Shown here one piece after another: positions 37,039 to 46,150 of a stretch of DNA of 64,000 nucleotides; position 1 is the first letter of the stretch; every line of letters begins with the position of its first letter. The notes beneath the pieces were generated by a model, which did not search any database, was not told the origin of the DNA, and worked only from the letters and a program-made list of their open reading frames with translations. This DNA comes from Chloroflexota bacterium. GTDB taxonomy: Bacteria; Chloroflexota; UBA11872. The DNA lies in contig WTFW01000060.1 of assembly GCA_011523785.1 (NCBI GenBank), forward strand, positions 18,616 through 82,615. Direction: 5' to 3'. The position numbers were made by a program, and so were the translations under genes.

Positions 37039-37136
37039 CAGAGACTCTGCTGTGCGCCGATGGCACGGACGCGCTATTGGAGACTTGCTAAACCGCCCGT
37101 AGTGGCCATATTGAGACTCTTCCTAGTCTCCGTCAA
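37039..37136 (-). promoter_or_regulatory. Candidate promoter and repeated GAGACT elements upstream of the NYN gene
   Basis: On the minus strand TTGACG (37136-37131) and CAATAT (37113-37108) are 17 bases apart, a plausible promoter for the NYN gene. The spacer holds an inverted repeat (GAGACT at 37113-37118, AGTCTC at 37125-37130). Further GAGACT copies occur at 37041 (within CAGAGACTCTG, an 11-base palindrome) and 37080. Such spacing suggests an operator, but no known regulator matches. Confidence 0.4.
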
Positions 37137-37168
37137 GCAGGAATCGTAAGATTCCTTACGAAACTGAC

Positions 37169-37190
37169 GCGGCGGCCTTTCGACCGCCGC
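37169..37190 (-). terminator. Hairpin at the end of the folB operon
   Basis: The arms GCGGCGG (37169-37175) and CCGCCGC (37184-37190) pair with an eight-base loop and touch the folB stop codon. A second smaller hairpin (TCGTAAG/CTTACGA, 37144-37161) follows. Together they probably end the minus-strand transcript. Confidence 0.5.
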
Positions 37191-37573
37191 TAGCCGTGCT
37201 TGTCGGTGCGCTCCCGGTCGATCGTCACTGCCGCTTCCCGGAGTATCGATCCGGAGATTGCGACGCCGGGCTTGGCGATTCGGACCCGGCTTCGCTGGAC
37301 CAGCGAAAATCGTTCGAACATCGCCCTGGCGATTCGCTCCGCCAGAGTTTCAAGCAGGTTGACCGGCTCGCCCTCGATGATCTCGGCGACGAGCTCGTAC
37401 GCCTCGCTGTAATTCACCGTGGCGTCGAGGGTGTCAGTCTCGCCTGCCCGGCGCAGGTCGGACTCAAGCTCCAGGTCCACAACAAACCGCTGTCCCAGCG
37501 CGCGCTCTTCCGGCCGCACGCCGTGATAGCCGTACAAGGTGATTCCAACCAGGCTGATCGTGTCAGGTGGCAT
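37190..37573 (-). CDS. folB: Dihydroneopterin aldolase
   Basis: Cleaves 7,8-dihydroneopterin in folate synthesis. The protein is 127 aa, normal length. Family signatures are LYGYHGVRPEER (13-24) with the substrate Glu, and the catalytic Lys in RIAKPGVAI near residue 100. It overlaps the rlmB stop by 11 bases and is the last gene of a five-gene minus-strand run; a hairpin begins at its stop. Confidence 0.93.
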   Translation of the reverse strand: MPPDTISLVGITLYGYHGVRPEERALGQRFVVDLELESDLRRAGETDTLDATVNYSEAYELVAEIIEGEPVNLLETLAERIARAMFERFSLVQRSRVRIAKPGVAISGSILREAAVTIDRERTDKHG

Positions 37574-38342
37574 TGGGATCGGCCTCCTGCCGCGAGCGCA
37601 CCGCGTGGTACAGCACCAGTGCGCCGGCGACGGACACGTTCAACGAACCCACGCCACCGTACATCGGGATTCGCAAGGCCGCGTCACAGGCCTTGCGCAC
37701 CCCAGGACGGACCCCGCGCGATTCGCCGCCCACGACCACGCAGGTCGGGCGGCTGAAGTCCGCGTCGGTGAAGTCCGTATCGCCGTCCTGGTCCAGCGCG
37801 TAAACCCAGGCCCCCGCCTCCCGCAACTGGTCAAGCGCTCGCGAGACGTTGGCAACCTGGACCAGCGGTGTGCGCAGGCTGGCCCCGGCTGATGCCCGGG
37901 CCAGCCCGCCGGTAAGGGCGGCCGAGCGTCGGCCCGGCACGATGGCTCCGGCGCCATCCACCGCCTCCAGCGTCCGCAGCAACGCACCCAGGTTGCCCAC
38001 GTCTTGCACCTGGTCCGCCGCCAGGATCAACGGCGGCCCGCCGGCGCTCTCGCCCTCAAGCAAGTCCTCTATCGTCGCTGGCGGCGGGGGACGCACGGCC
38101 GCGACAACTCCCTGGTGTTGCCCGCCGTGACTGAGTTTATCGAGCTCCGATACGTCGGTGAAGGTGACCGCAACGGCTGCGGTCGCGGCCAGGGAACGAA
38201 TGTCGGCCATCGCTTCGGCCTGTGGTCGGGCGATAAAGACCCGCTCGACGGAAGCGCCGCGGCGCAATGCCTCCGTGACGGCGTGACGTCCCCAGACGCT
38301 GGCTGCGGCCGGAAGTTGCGGTCGGCCTACCCGCGACGCCAG
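37563..38342 (-). CDS. rlmB: TrmH/SpoU-family RNA 2'-O-methyltransferase (RlmB-like)
   Basis: Methylates a ribose 2'-OH in rRNA or tRNA. The SpoU knot motifs are present: motif 1 AADQVQDVGNLGALLRT and motifs 2/3 VVGGESRGVRPGV, IPMYGGVGSLNVSVAG. The N-terminal substrate-binding domain begins with the family's GRHAVTEALRRG. No ATG, GTG or TTG lies suitably before that segment. A CTG at 38342 overlaps cysS by 16 bases and would give a family-length protein of 259 aa; an ATG at 38420 would require a 94-base overlap. I give the CTG as a working start. Confidence is high for the family, low for the exact start. Confidence 0.82.
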   Translation of the reverse strand: MASRVGRPQLPAAASVWGRHAVTEALRRGASVERVFIARPQAEAMADIRSLAATAAVAVTFTDVSELDKLSHGGQHQGVVAAVRPPPPATIEDLLEGESAGGPPLILAADQVQDVGNLGALLRTLEAVDGAGAIVPGRRSAALTGGLARASAGASLRTPLVQVANVSRALDQLREAGAWVYALDQDGDTDFTDADFSRPTCVVVGGESRGVRPGVRKACDAALRIPMYGGVGSLNVSVAGALVLYHAVRSRQEADPNAT

Positions 38343-39721
38343 ACCGTGCCGTCGGGCGTGTCCTCGAGTACCACGTCGAGGGCGCCCAGATCGTCGCGGA
38401 TTTCGTCGGCGAGCTCCCATTGCCTGGCCTCTCGCAGTTGCTGGCGCAAGTGCACCAGCAGATCGATAAATGGCGTCGCATCGTCGGACGCCGCGTCCGG
38501 TTCATGCAGTTCGATACCCAGCACGCCCAGCAGGCTGGTAAGCACACCCTGCGCTCGTTCCACGTCGTCCGCTCTGGACGTCGGCGCCAGGCGGTTGATG
38601 GCGCGTCCGAACTCGAACAGGGACCCTATCGCCCGCGGCGCGTTGAAGTCGTCGTCCATGGCGGCTTCGAACGCCTGCCGAGCAATGGCGGTTTCCGAGT
38701 CCAAATCCGCGCCGGATGTCTCGCGTGAGACATCGGCGCCGCCCTGGGCTCGGGAGACAGCCAGCAGCCGCTGGTATCCCGTACGCGTCTGCTCGGTCGC
38801 CGCCAGCGAGAACTGCAACGGCGAGCGATAGTGCACGCCCAGCAGGTAGAGCCGCAGCACGTCCGGCGGCACATCGGCCAGCACGTCCGCGGTGGTGGTG
38901 AAGTTCCCAACCGAATGCGCCATCTTCTCGCCGTCGGTCAGCACCAGGCCCGTGTGCGTCCAGTAGGACACGAACGGCGGACACCCGGTAGCAGCCTCGG
39001 ACTGGGCCAGTTCGTTTTCGTGGTGAGGAAAAATCAGGTCGGCGCCGCCGCCGTGGATGTCGATCCGCTCGCCCAGCGTGTGCCGGATCATCGTCGAGCA
39101 CTCGATATGCCAACCGGGCCGACCGCGCCCCCAGGGGCTCTCCCAGGTCACCGAGCTCTCGTCGTCACGCTTCCATAATGCCCAGTCGCGCGGGTCACGC
39201 TTCTCTTCGTCAACCGCAATTCGGGCGCCAGCCGCGCCGTCTTCCTCGGTTCGGCCGCTGAGTGCGCCGTAGTCCTCGAAGGTGCCCGCGTCGAAATAGA
39301 CGCCGGTCGAAGTCGGATAGGCGTGTCCACCGTCGATGAGCTCCTGCACGTGGTCGATGATCCCGGGAATGCTATCGGTCACGCGCGGATACTCGTCGGC
39401 GCGCCGGATCCGTAGCCGGTCCATCACCTCGAAGTACGCGTTGGTGTACTCACGCGCCCAGTCCAGCGGGTCGCGGCCGGCCACTCGCGCCCGGTCGATG
39501 ATCTTGTCGTCAATGTCCGTGAAGTTCTGGACGTACCGAACGGCGTAGCCGCGGTACTCCAGATAGCGCCGGATTACGTCCATATGCACAAACATGAACG
39601 CGTGTCCCACGTGCGGCCGGTCCTTGGGCGTCATGCCGCAGACGTACATCGTGACCGGATCGCCCAGCGGCTTGAACGGCTCTTTTTTCCCGGTGAGGGT
39701 GTTGGTGATCGCGAGCGTCAA
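38327..39721 (-). CDS. cysS: Cysteinyl-tRNA synthetase
   Basis: Charges tRNA-Cys. The class I signature is HVGH (37-40, the HIGH motif). Zinc ligands match the E. coli enzyme: C28, C208 and the HHE group at 233-235. The second signature reads KMAHS (266-270) where KMSKS is usual; the first Lys is kept and the second is replaced by His. The protein is 464 aa with an anticodon-binding C-terminus. It lies in the run reductase-ispF-cysS-rlmB-folB. Confidence 0.95.
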   Translation of the reverse strand: MTLAITNTLTGKKEPFKPLGDPVTMYVCGMTPKDRPHVGHAFMFVHMDVIRRYLEYRGYAVRYVQNFTDIDDKIIDRARVAGRDPLDWAREYTNAYFEVMDRLRIRRADEYPRVTDSIPGIIDHVQELIDGGHAYPTSTGVYFDAGTFEDYGALSGRTEEDGAAGARIAVDEEKRDPRDWALWKRDDESSVTWESPWGRGRPGWHIECSTMIRHTLGERIDIHGGGADLIFPHHENELAQSEAATGCPPFVSYWTHTGLVLTDGEKMAHSVGNFTTTADVLADVPPDVLRLYLLGVHYRSPLQFSLAATEQTRTGYQRLLAVSRAQGGADVSRETSGADLDSETAIARQAFEAAMDDDFNAPRAIGSLFEFGRAINRLAPTSRADDVERAQGVLTSLLGVLGIELHEPDAASDDATPFIDLLVHLRQQLREARQWELADEIRDDLGALDVVLEDTPDGTVWRRG

Positions 39722-39769
39722 ACGACGAAGCCCAGGCTGGTGTGCGTTGCGGGCATTTTACGCAGGGGC

Positions 39770-40306
39770 CTAAGCGACGCCGCGCGCTACAAGCACGACC
39801 GCGTGACAGGCCACCGCCTCTCCGGCGCCCACCGCGTCGACGCCTTCGTTGGTCTTGGCCTTGAGGCTGATGCGCTCGGCGTCGGTTCCCAGCGCCGCCG
39901 CCAAGCGCTCGCGCATTATGTCCGCGAACGGCGACACTTTCGGCCGTTCAAGCACGATGGTGAGGTCGGCATTCACCAACTCCCACCCCTGGTCACGTAG
40001 GTCCGAGATGGTCTCGGCCACGAATCGCGAACTGTCGGCGTCGCGGTTGGCCGGGTCGGTGTTGGGGTAGCGGCGGCCGATGTCGCCGCCGCCTGTTGCC
40101 CCCAGCAATGCGTCCACCAGCGCGTGCATTGCCACGTCGGCGTCGGAATGTCCAATCGCGCCGCCTTTCGGCGCGATGTCGACCCCGGCGATTCGCACCG
40201 GCCGTTCGGCTCCCAGCCGGTGGAGGTCATAGCCGGTACCGACCCGGTACTCCGGGACCGTCGGCTCGGCCGGACCGGGCCCCGGCGAATCCCGGTCGTC
40301 TACCAG
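39770..40306 (-). CDS. ispF: 2-C-methyl-D-erythritol 2,4-cyclodiphosphate synthase
   Basis: A step of the MEP isoprenoid pathway. Metal ligands are present: D27 and H29 in GTGYDLHRLG, and H53 in IGHSDADVAMHALVDALLGA; KAKTNEGVDAVG closes the family pattern. No ATG, GTG or TTG precedes the protein's first strand in this frame. A CTG at 40306 overlaps the reductase stop by seven bases and would add about 20 residues before the domain. IspD is absent here. Family is certain; the start is not. Confidence 0.9.
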   Translation of the reverse strand: MVDDRDSPGPGPAEPTVPEYRVGTGYDLHRLGAERPVRIAGVDIAPKGGAIGHSDADVAMHALVDALLGATGGGDIGRRYPNTDPANRDADSSRFVAETISDLRDQGWELVNADLTIVLERPKVSPFADIMRERLAAALGTDAERISLKAKTNEGVDAVGAGEAVACHAVVLVARGVA

Positions 40307-41319
40307 TAGTCCTCGGTGATGACCTGGGATTCGCGGCCTTCGGTTTCGAATCCCTGCTCGGCCAGCACGGGTTTGGCGTCCGCAATCATCTCCGGATTTC
40401 CGCACAGATACAGCGCCGCGCCCTCCGGCGTCAGGCGCTCCTGCAGAGCTGCCAGCGGCTCGTCGGGCAACCAGGGTTCCACTCGTCCGCTCATTTCCTT
40501 GCCGCAGATCAGGCGCACGGTGTCGTTGGCGCGTCCACGGCCCATGCCCTCGCCAAAGTTGGGGTCGCTGTCCGGCCGGCTGATCGTGGGGATATAGACC
40601 AGTCCGAATCCCGGGTCGGCCGCCATCCGTTCCAGTTCGTCCTTGTAGCCCAGCTGATCGGCGTAGGAAACGCCATGCACGATAGTCAGCCGCCGCTCCA
40701 CCTGGCCGGTTTCCTGGTATTCGTGCCAGGCCGTGCGCGCCATGGAAACGAACGGCGCCAGGCCGGTTCCGGTGGCCACGCACACCGCATCGGGCTGGCT
40801 GGTGCGGGAGAGCGTGAACCGCCCGGCCGGCCGCGGCATGTAGAGAATCTCGTCGCCCGGCTTGTGCCGCCAGAGCGTGCCCGTAAACACGCCGGGAACG
40901 TTGGACCCGTCCTCCCGCGAGTCGCGCACCAGGATTACGTAGAACTCCAGGTGGTCCAGGTCCAGCGGGGTCGAGCCGATGGAAAGCTGCCGCGGCCGCG
41001 GGTCGTCGGCGGGCTGATCCCAGAACGCCAGCATGGTGTACTGGCCGGCCTCGAACGTTGCAAAGTCGCTGCCGTCCGGCCGCCGGATGGTGAAGATCGC
41101 GATGTCCTCGTCGTCCAGCAACTCCCAGTGATCCAGCACGGCCCGTTCCATCCGCTCGCGAATGTCGCGGCGCCGGCGCGTGGTACGGCGGGGCGTGGTT
41201 GCGGCGGATCGAGCTTCGGACACGCGGAACTCCAGTTTTGGCAGGTCGGGTAGATGCCGCCGCAGCCAACGCCGCGCGGCGAGGACGGCTTCATGATACG
41301 TGGCGCGGACCCCTTGCAT
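40300..41319 (-). CDS. Ferredoxin-NADP+ reductase-fold oxidoreductase
   Basis: A 339-aa flavoprotein. The FAD part contains RQLSIGSTP (the family R-x-[YS]-S pattern), the NADP part contains VATGTGLAPFVSMAR and YLCGNPEMI. The C-terminus ends in EDYW, an aromatic end as in bacterial FNRs, where it stacks on the flavin. An Arg-rich leader of about 50 residues precedes the domain. There is no 2Fe-2S cluster motif, so the partner is a separate ferredoxin or flavodoxin, which would also suit the MEP pathway next door (inference). Confidence 0.87.
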   Translation of the reverse strand: MQGVRATYHEAVLAARRWLRRHLPDLPKLEFRVSEARSAATTPRRTTRRRRDIRERMERAVLDHWELLDDEDIAIFTIRRPDGSDFATFEAGQYTMLAFWDQPADDPRPRQLSIGSTPLDLDHLEFYVILVRDSREDGSNVPGVFTGTLWRHKPGDEILYMPRPAGRFTLSRTSQPDAVCVATGTGLAPFVSMARTAWHEYQETGQVERRLTIVHGVSYADQLGYKDELERMAADPGFGLVYIPTISRPDSDPNFGEGMGRGRANDTVRLICGKEMSGRVEPWLPDEPLAALQERLTPEGAALYLCGNPEMIADAKPVLAEQGFETEGRESQVITEDYW

Positions 41320-41995
41320 CGTCCGAAGCCCTTGGACTGATCAAGATCGGCGCTAAAGAGCCGTGGCTGCCCTGTCACTCCCGGGACTTCCGAGACCGTG
41401 GGTGAAATGGGTCGTCCCGGCACCGGCGCTGCAGCCCGATGCCCACCTGCGGGCGCGCGACGTCGGGGTCCAAAACATCGCAGGCACCGGCCTGGTCTTA
41501 GTCGTTACCTTGCTGGCCGAGTTGCTCAAAGTCGATGCCCGCTCTCGTCAGCAGGTTGCCGCACTGTTTTGGGCGGCCCCTGTCACCCACGAGTGCGGCG
41601 CCGGGGTCTGGGCGGTGTCGTACATGTCGACAGTCGCCGCGATCCTGGGCATCCCCGCCTCTGCCCATATGACCAGCGCCTGGTCGGCGCCGGTGCCCAG
41701 GTCTTTTGCGGAAACGTCCGGCTACCGCCAGACGCGGTCGGACTCGTCCAGCTTCAGGTGCGGGGTGGAGGAGATGTGGCCGCCGAGTTGGATGGGCATG
41801 GCTGGCTTCGGGGAAGCGCCCCTCCGACTCTCCCCCACGCCGCGGATCGCCGTCCTTGCGTGCTGGACCTCGACGTTTCTTCTGGTGAGGAACTTGCCCG
41901 GAAACTCGCATTGAAACCGCTGCACCCAAAGTTCAAATTGAATGCCTGGCCTGCACAGCGCGCGTCGCGCCCGGTTCGCCGGTCTGGGTGAGGCG
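41320..41995. other. 676-bp region without a confident gene, possibly a decayed one
   Basis: Several overlapping frames cross this gap but none has a family signature or a clear start. The most protein-like is on the minus strand: from ATG 41925 it reads about 67 codons (including MPIQLGGHISSTPHLKLDES), meets a TAG near 41722, and remains open in the same frame beyond it for about 57 codons (PDVSAKDLGTGADQALVIWA) with GC-rich third positions. This could be a gene broken by a point mutation. I do not assign a function. Confidence 0.35.
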
Positions 41996-43864
41996 TCAAT
42001 TCTGCGGAGGAGATCCCAACTCGCGCTCGAGTTGCTCGAGCCAGGCGAGGACGGTGGGCTCGTCCACCCAGCGCACGGAGCGGGAGCGGCTTTCGGCCAG
42101 GGCCAAAGCCGCCTGCTCGCGGTTGCCCAGGGCGAGCTCGGCGGCCGCGAGTCCTACCCAGGGGTCTGCACTGCTGGCCACGTAGGAGGTGGCCTGATAC
42201 CTGAGGGTCTGCCGGAAGTCCTTGCGCGCGAGCTCGGCCATTCCCAGGTCCAGGAGCACCTGGCCGCGCCAGAAGTAGGCCTGCGGTTTGGGACCGTCCA
42301 GCCGCACCGCCTCGGCGAACGACTCCAGGCCCTCACCGAGCCGCCCTTCTTCCACCAGCATGATTCCCTTTGCCGCGTGAGGGGCCGCCCAGGTTGGGCG
42401 ACGTTTGATGGCGTGTTCGATGTCGGCCCACGCGGACGGTCGGTCGCCCAACCGGCGGTGGACCAGTGCCCGGAAGAACGAGGCTTCCTCGTTTATGAAG
42501 AAGCGTTCAAAGCTTGCCGTCAGAGGATCCAGCGCCTCCTTCAGACGACCGAGCTGCGCGAGTGCCATGCCCTGGGTCACCTCGGGCTCATGCGGGGACG
42601 CCGGGGCCCACTCCGCGGCACGGCGGGCTACGACCAGCGCCGCCTCGGCATAACCAAACTGCAGGAGCAGCCGGGCGGCCCGGCGGAGGGCCACGCCGTC
42701 CTCCGACGACATGTAGAGGCGCTGGATGGAAGCAATCTGGTCGTGTACGTACTGTGGGCAGCCGGCGACTCGGAAGAGGTTTGCGCGCTGAATCGGAGCC
42801 CAGAGCGTATTCGGATCAAGTTCGCTTGCCCGCCGATAGTCGGCAAGTGCCTGCTCCGGCTCTCCAAGCACCACGCGCTGCCAGCCTCGAGATACGTGCC
42901 ATTCGGCTCGCTCCTCGCGGCCCAGTAGGAATCCCGGACGGCGGAGGTGGCCCGTGATCCCCGCCACGCTGGCAGCCCGGCGCTCAATCTCCGGCGCCGT
43001 GTACCACTCGGCGACGTAGGCATCGACCTGCTCGGTTGAGCAGCCATTCGGCAGCGCGATCGGCGACAGTTCGCCGACGCGCCCAATGCCTGTGATTCCC
43101 ACGAAGAACGTCAGACCGGCCACGGCTCCAGCGCGGGTGAAACGGGCCGGGAACGAGCCGTGCCAGCGACGGTAGTCCAGCACGAGCACGGCAACGAGCA
43201 CCGTGGCAAACGACGCTCCAATGATGACGAGCAGGGGGCCGTCGCCCAGACGGGTCAGCCCGCCGATGATCACGGCCGCCGCGATGAACCCCGCGGTGAC
43301 CAGGTGGTCCACGCGCGGGTCGCGGTCCGGCAGCCGCGCCCGGGGCTTGAGGACTCCCCGCAGTGGGCCAATACGGGTTCGGTTCCGTAGCGGCGTCCGG
43401 TAGGGACGCTCACGAGCACGAAGCTCGGCATCGCGCCGCGTCTGCTCACGGACGAGGGCCGCCTGGGCTTTCTGAGCTTCCCTGGAGAGGCGCGATTCGG
43501 TCGGATTGGCAGATTCGGCAGCCTCGGCTTCTTTAGCTCGACGTCGCTGGCGCGACCGACGGACTCTGCGCTCGTCCCTGCGCCGAGCCTGGTCTTCATT
43601 GAGCTCGGGCTGCGCGCGATCTGGCCGGATCCGCGATCCCGCCGCGGCTGGTCTCCGTTTACGCGACCTGCCACCGGGAGATTGGTTCCCGCGGTAACTT
43701 CCGAGCAGACCGGTGACCCGGAGAGGCGGTGGACGCGAGGTCGACTGGCCACGCAGGGCATCACCACGCAAATGCGGAGCGCCGGACTCAGCCTGATCGC
43801 TGGCCGCACGGCCAGTGACAAAGGCGATGAGCGCGCCGAAGACACGACGGGCCAGCAGATTCAC
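41996..43864 (-). CDS. TPR-repeat membrane protein, second of two tandem paralogues
   Basis: The product (622 aa) shares its plan with the upstream neighbour. Order: an amphipathic N-terminus (MNLLARRVFGALIAFVTG), a long Arg/Glu-rich charged segment to about 180, three transmembrane helices (about 187-206, 210-230, 245-262), then a C-terminal half of TPR-like helical pairs (ALADYRRASELDPN, AWADIEHAIKRRPTW, GLESFAEAVRLDGP). It looks like a cytoplasmic charged region anchored by the helices with a TPR scaffold. No enzymatic domain is visible. It probably assembles other proteins at the membrane. Confidence 0.78.
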   Translation of the reverse strand: MNLLARRVFGALIAFVTGRAASDQAESGAPHLRGDALRGQSTSRPPPLRVTGLLGSYRGNQSPGGRSRKRRPAAAGSRIRPDRAQPELNEDQARRRDERRVRRSRQRRRAKEAEAAESANPTESRLSREAQKAQAALVREQTRRDAELRARERPYRTPLRNRTRIGPLRGVLKPRARLPDRDPRVDHLVTAGFIAAAVIIGGLTRLGDGPLLVIIGASFATVLVAVLVLDYRRWHGSFPARFTRAGAVAGLTFFVGITGIGRVGELSPIALPNGCSTEQVDAYVAEWYTAPEIERRAASVAGITGHLRRPGFLLGREERAEWHVSRGWQRVVLGEPEQALADYRRASELDPNTLWAPIQRANLFRVAGCPQYVHDQIASIQRLYMSSEDGVALRRAARLLLQFGYAEAALVVARRAAEWAPASPHEPEVTQGMALAQLGRLKEALDPLTASFERFFINEEASFFRALVHRRLGDRPSAWADIEHAIKRRPTWAAPHAAKGIMLVEEGRLGEGLESFAEAVRLDGPKPQAYFWRGQVLLDLGMAELARKDFRQTLRYQATSYVASSADPWVGLAAAELALGNREQAALALAESRSRSVRWVDEPTVLAWLEQLERELGSPPQN

Positions 43865-43945
43865 CGGACGACGCCCCCACCAGTACCGGATGCGCTCAAT
43901 GTAGCCGCGCAGGCCGACGAGTGACGCAGACCCGGGCGAGGCTGA

Positions 43946-45967
43946 TCAGCTGGATGATGGCTTCCCGACCTCTCGCTCGAGGTCCGTGAGCCACCGGCTG
44001 ATGGTTGGCTCGTCCGCCCAGTTCACTGGCCGAGATCGAATGGTCTCCAGCGCCTGCAGGGCCTGTTCGCGGTTACCCAGGGTTAGATCCGCGACGGCCC
44101 GACCCACGTAGGCGTCGGCAGCGTCGAAGCCGTCCTGAATCGCTCGCTGAAAATCTGCGCGCGCTGCTTCGGGCTGTCCGTTCTGCAGGAGCGCCAGGCC
44201 GCGCCACTGGTAGGCGTAGCTTTCGCCTTCGTCCAGCAGTACGGCCTCGTTGAGGGCCTCGAGGCCCTCTTCGACTTGACCGCTGCCGAATAGCGTGATG
44301 CCGAGTGCCGCGCGAGCGTCCGCCGACTTCGGTCGTCGCCGAATGGCGAGTTCAAAGTCGTCCAGCGCCGCTTGAGTGTTTCCCAACCGCCGATACACCA
44401 GTCCGCGAAACAAGAGAGCTTCGTAGTTGAGCCGATACCCCTCGACACCTTGCGTGAGAACGTCGAGCGCTTCATCGAACCGGTCAGCGCTGGCCAGGAT
44501 CTTCCCTTGCAAGACCTGCGCCTCATAAGGGGAGGGCATCAGCGAGGCCGCACGCCCCGCCACATCGACGGCGGATTGCGCATAGCCAAGCTCGTCGAAC
44601 GCCAACGCGAATTCCCTCAGTAGTTCGGCGGCATCGATAAGCGTTTGACCGTCGTCGCTGGCCGCGTAGTGGCGAACGACGGCCGCCAAGTCGTCTCGTC
44701 CAGCCTCCAGGCAACCGGCGGCCTGGAATAGGCGCGCACGCACGATGTAGCCATAAAGCTGCGTTGAATCGAGCTCAATCGAACGTTGAAGGTCTGCCAG
44801 CGACCGTTCGGAATCGCCCAGCAAGGCGCGAGCACCGCCGCGCTCACGATAGGCCCAGGCTCGATCGACGTCGCTGGCCAGCCGCCCCGGACGCCGGAGC
44901 GCGCCAGTCAGCCGGTCCACGGCGGCTGCGTACGCCACTAGGTCAGCAGGCTCGGCCTGGTCCCTGAACCATGCGCTGGCCTGCTCGGATGAGCAACCAT
45001 CGGGCAGCGGTACGGGCGCCAGCTCTCCGAGGCGACCAATGGAAGTGACGCCGATGAAGAAGACCAAGCCCGCCGCCATGCCGGTGCGCGTGACGCGCAC
45101 CCGAGCCGAGCCGGACCAGCGCCGATTGTCGAGAATGAGCAGCGCCACGAGCAACGCGGCCATGCCTGCAGCAAGTAGCCACGGCAGACCGCTGTAGTCG
45201 TAGAGATCCAGGCGCGTAAGGCCGCCGATCAGCAGGGCCGCTGCAATGAAGCCGGCCGTCACCAGCATGTCGACGCGCGGGTCACGCGTCGGCAAGTTCG
45301 CCCGGGGCTTGAGAAGCCCGCGCAGTGGGCCGATGCGGGTTCGATCTCGCAAGGGCCTGCGATATGGGCGTTCCTGCGCGCGCGCTTCGGCGTCACGCTG
45401 CAGTTGCTCACGGACCAGAGATGCCTGCGCCTCAAGCGCGTCCGAGGCCAGGCGGGACTCCGGAGGATCCGCTGTTGACGAAGTCTCCGCTTCCTCGGCC
45501 CGGCGAGCCTGGCGAAAGCGCCGGACCTCCTGTTCGTCCCGCCTTCGAGCCTGGTCGCGATTGAGCACCGGCCGAGCCCGGTCTGGACGGGCGCTCGGAT
45601 CGGGCGTACGCGGGCCCGGGTCGCGCGTCCTGTCTCCAGGTGTTCGCCCCCAGCTATAGCCTTGCCTTGGTCCCACACGCGGCCTTGCCTGCGGTTCGAC
45701 GAGTCGACGCCTGGGTGGCACCTGGCGAGGATGGGCGCGCTCGGCGGCATCGGCGCGCAATTGCCGGCGCGCAAGTTCGGCCTGAATCTCGGCGGCCCCG
45801 GGCGAGAGTCGCGATCCTCGCTGTTGGCTTGCTCGTTCCGCCGGTTCTGGCCCGTCGGCTTCGGTTGACCGACCGGGTTCCGAAGCACCGGCCCTTGAAT
45901 CGTCGAGCGGCCAACCGGTAATGAAAGAAATCAGCGGGCCCAGAACGCGGCGGGCCAGGGGCTTCAT
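43946..45967 (-). CDS. TPR-repeat membrane protein, first of two tandem paralogues
   Basis: A 673-aa protein of the same architecture. It shares an almost identical N-terminus (MKPLARRVLGPLISFITGWP) and the same TRIGPLRG-LLKPRANLP block before three transmembrane helices. The TPR units have consensus-like endings such as AQAALDDFELAIRRRPKSAD and GLEALNEAVLLDEGESYA. It differs mainly in a longer charged segment (Pro/Arg-rich, about 100-150) with the phrase RDPGPRTPDPSARPDRARP. The gap to the downstream paralogue is 81 bp. The pair probably arose by gene duplication and may form one complex. Confidence 0.78.
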   Translation of the reverse strand: MKPLARRVLGPLISFITGWPLDDSRAGASEPGRSTEADGPEPAERASQQRGSRLSPGAAEIQAELARRQLRADAAERAHPRQVPPRRRLVEPQARPRVGPRQGYSWGRTPGDRTRDPGPRTPDPSARPDRARPVLNRDQARRRDEQEVRRFRQARRAEEAETSSTADPPESRLASDALEAQASLVREQLQRDAEARAQERPYRRPLRDRTRIGPLRGLLKPRANLPTRDPRVDMLVTAGFIAAALLIGGLTRLDLYDYSGLPWLLAAGMAALLVALLILDNRRWSGSARVRVTRTGMAAGLVFFIGVTSIGRLGELAPVPLPDGCSSEQASAWFRDQAEPADLVAYAAAVDRLTGALRRPGRLASDVDRAWAYRERGGARALLGDSERSLADLQRSIELDSTQLYGYIVRARLFQAAGCLEAGRDDLAAVVRHYAASDDGQTLIDAAELLREFALAFDELGYAQSAVDVAGRAASLMPSPYEAQVLQGKILASADRFDEALDVLTQGVEGYRLNYEALLFRGLVYRRLGNTQAALDDFELAIRRRPKSADARAALGITLFGSGQVEEGLEALNEAVLLDEGESYAYQWRGLALLQNGQPEAARADFQRAIQDGFDAADAYVGRAVADLTLGNREQALQALETIRSRPVNWADEPTISRWLTDLEREVGKPSSS

Positions 45968-46150
45968 GACTCGTGGGCCTCAGTCACGGCTCTGAACGAT
46001 TCAAGTAAGCCGAACGACGACCCGGCCACCGGACGACCTCCGCGAGAACGGCCCATCCCTGGATCTTGGAGTTTATCGCTGAGCGAAAGCTGAAGACTTC
46101 GCAGCGCTTGGCCGCGCCCTCCTCTGATTCGTCGGGAGCGAGCGATGCGG

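Noticed and set aside
41363..41914. Plus-strand frames crossing the gap after the reductase
   Set aside because: Ser/Pro/Arg-rich composition typical of shadow frames, no start signal or family match.
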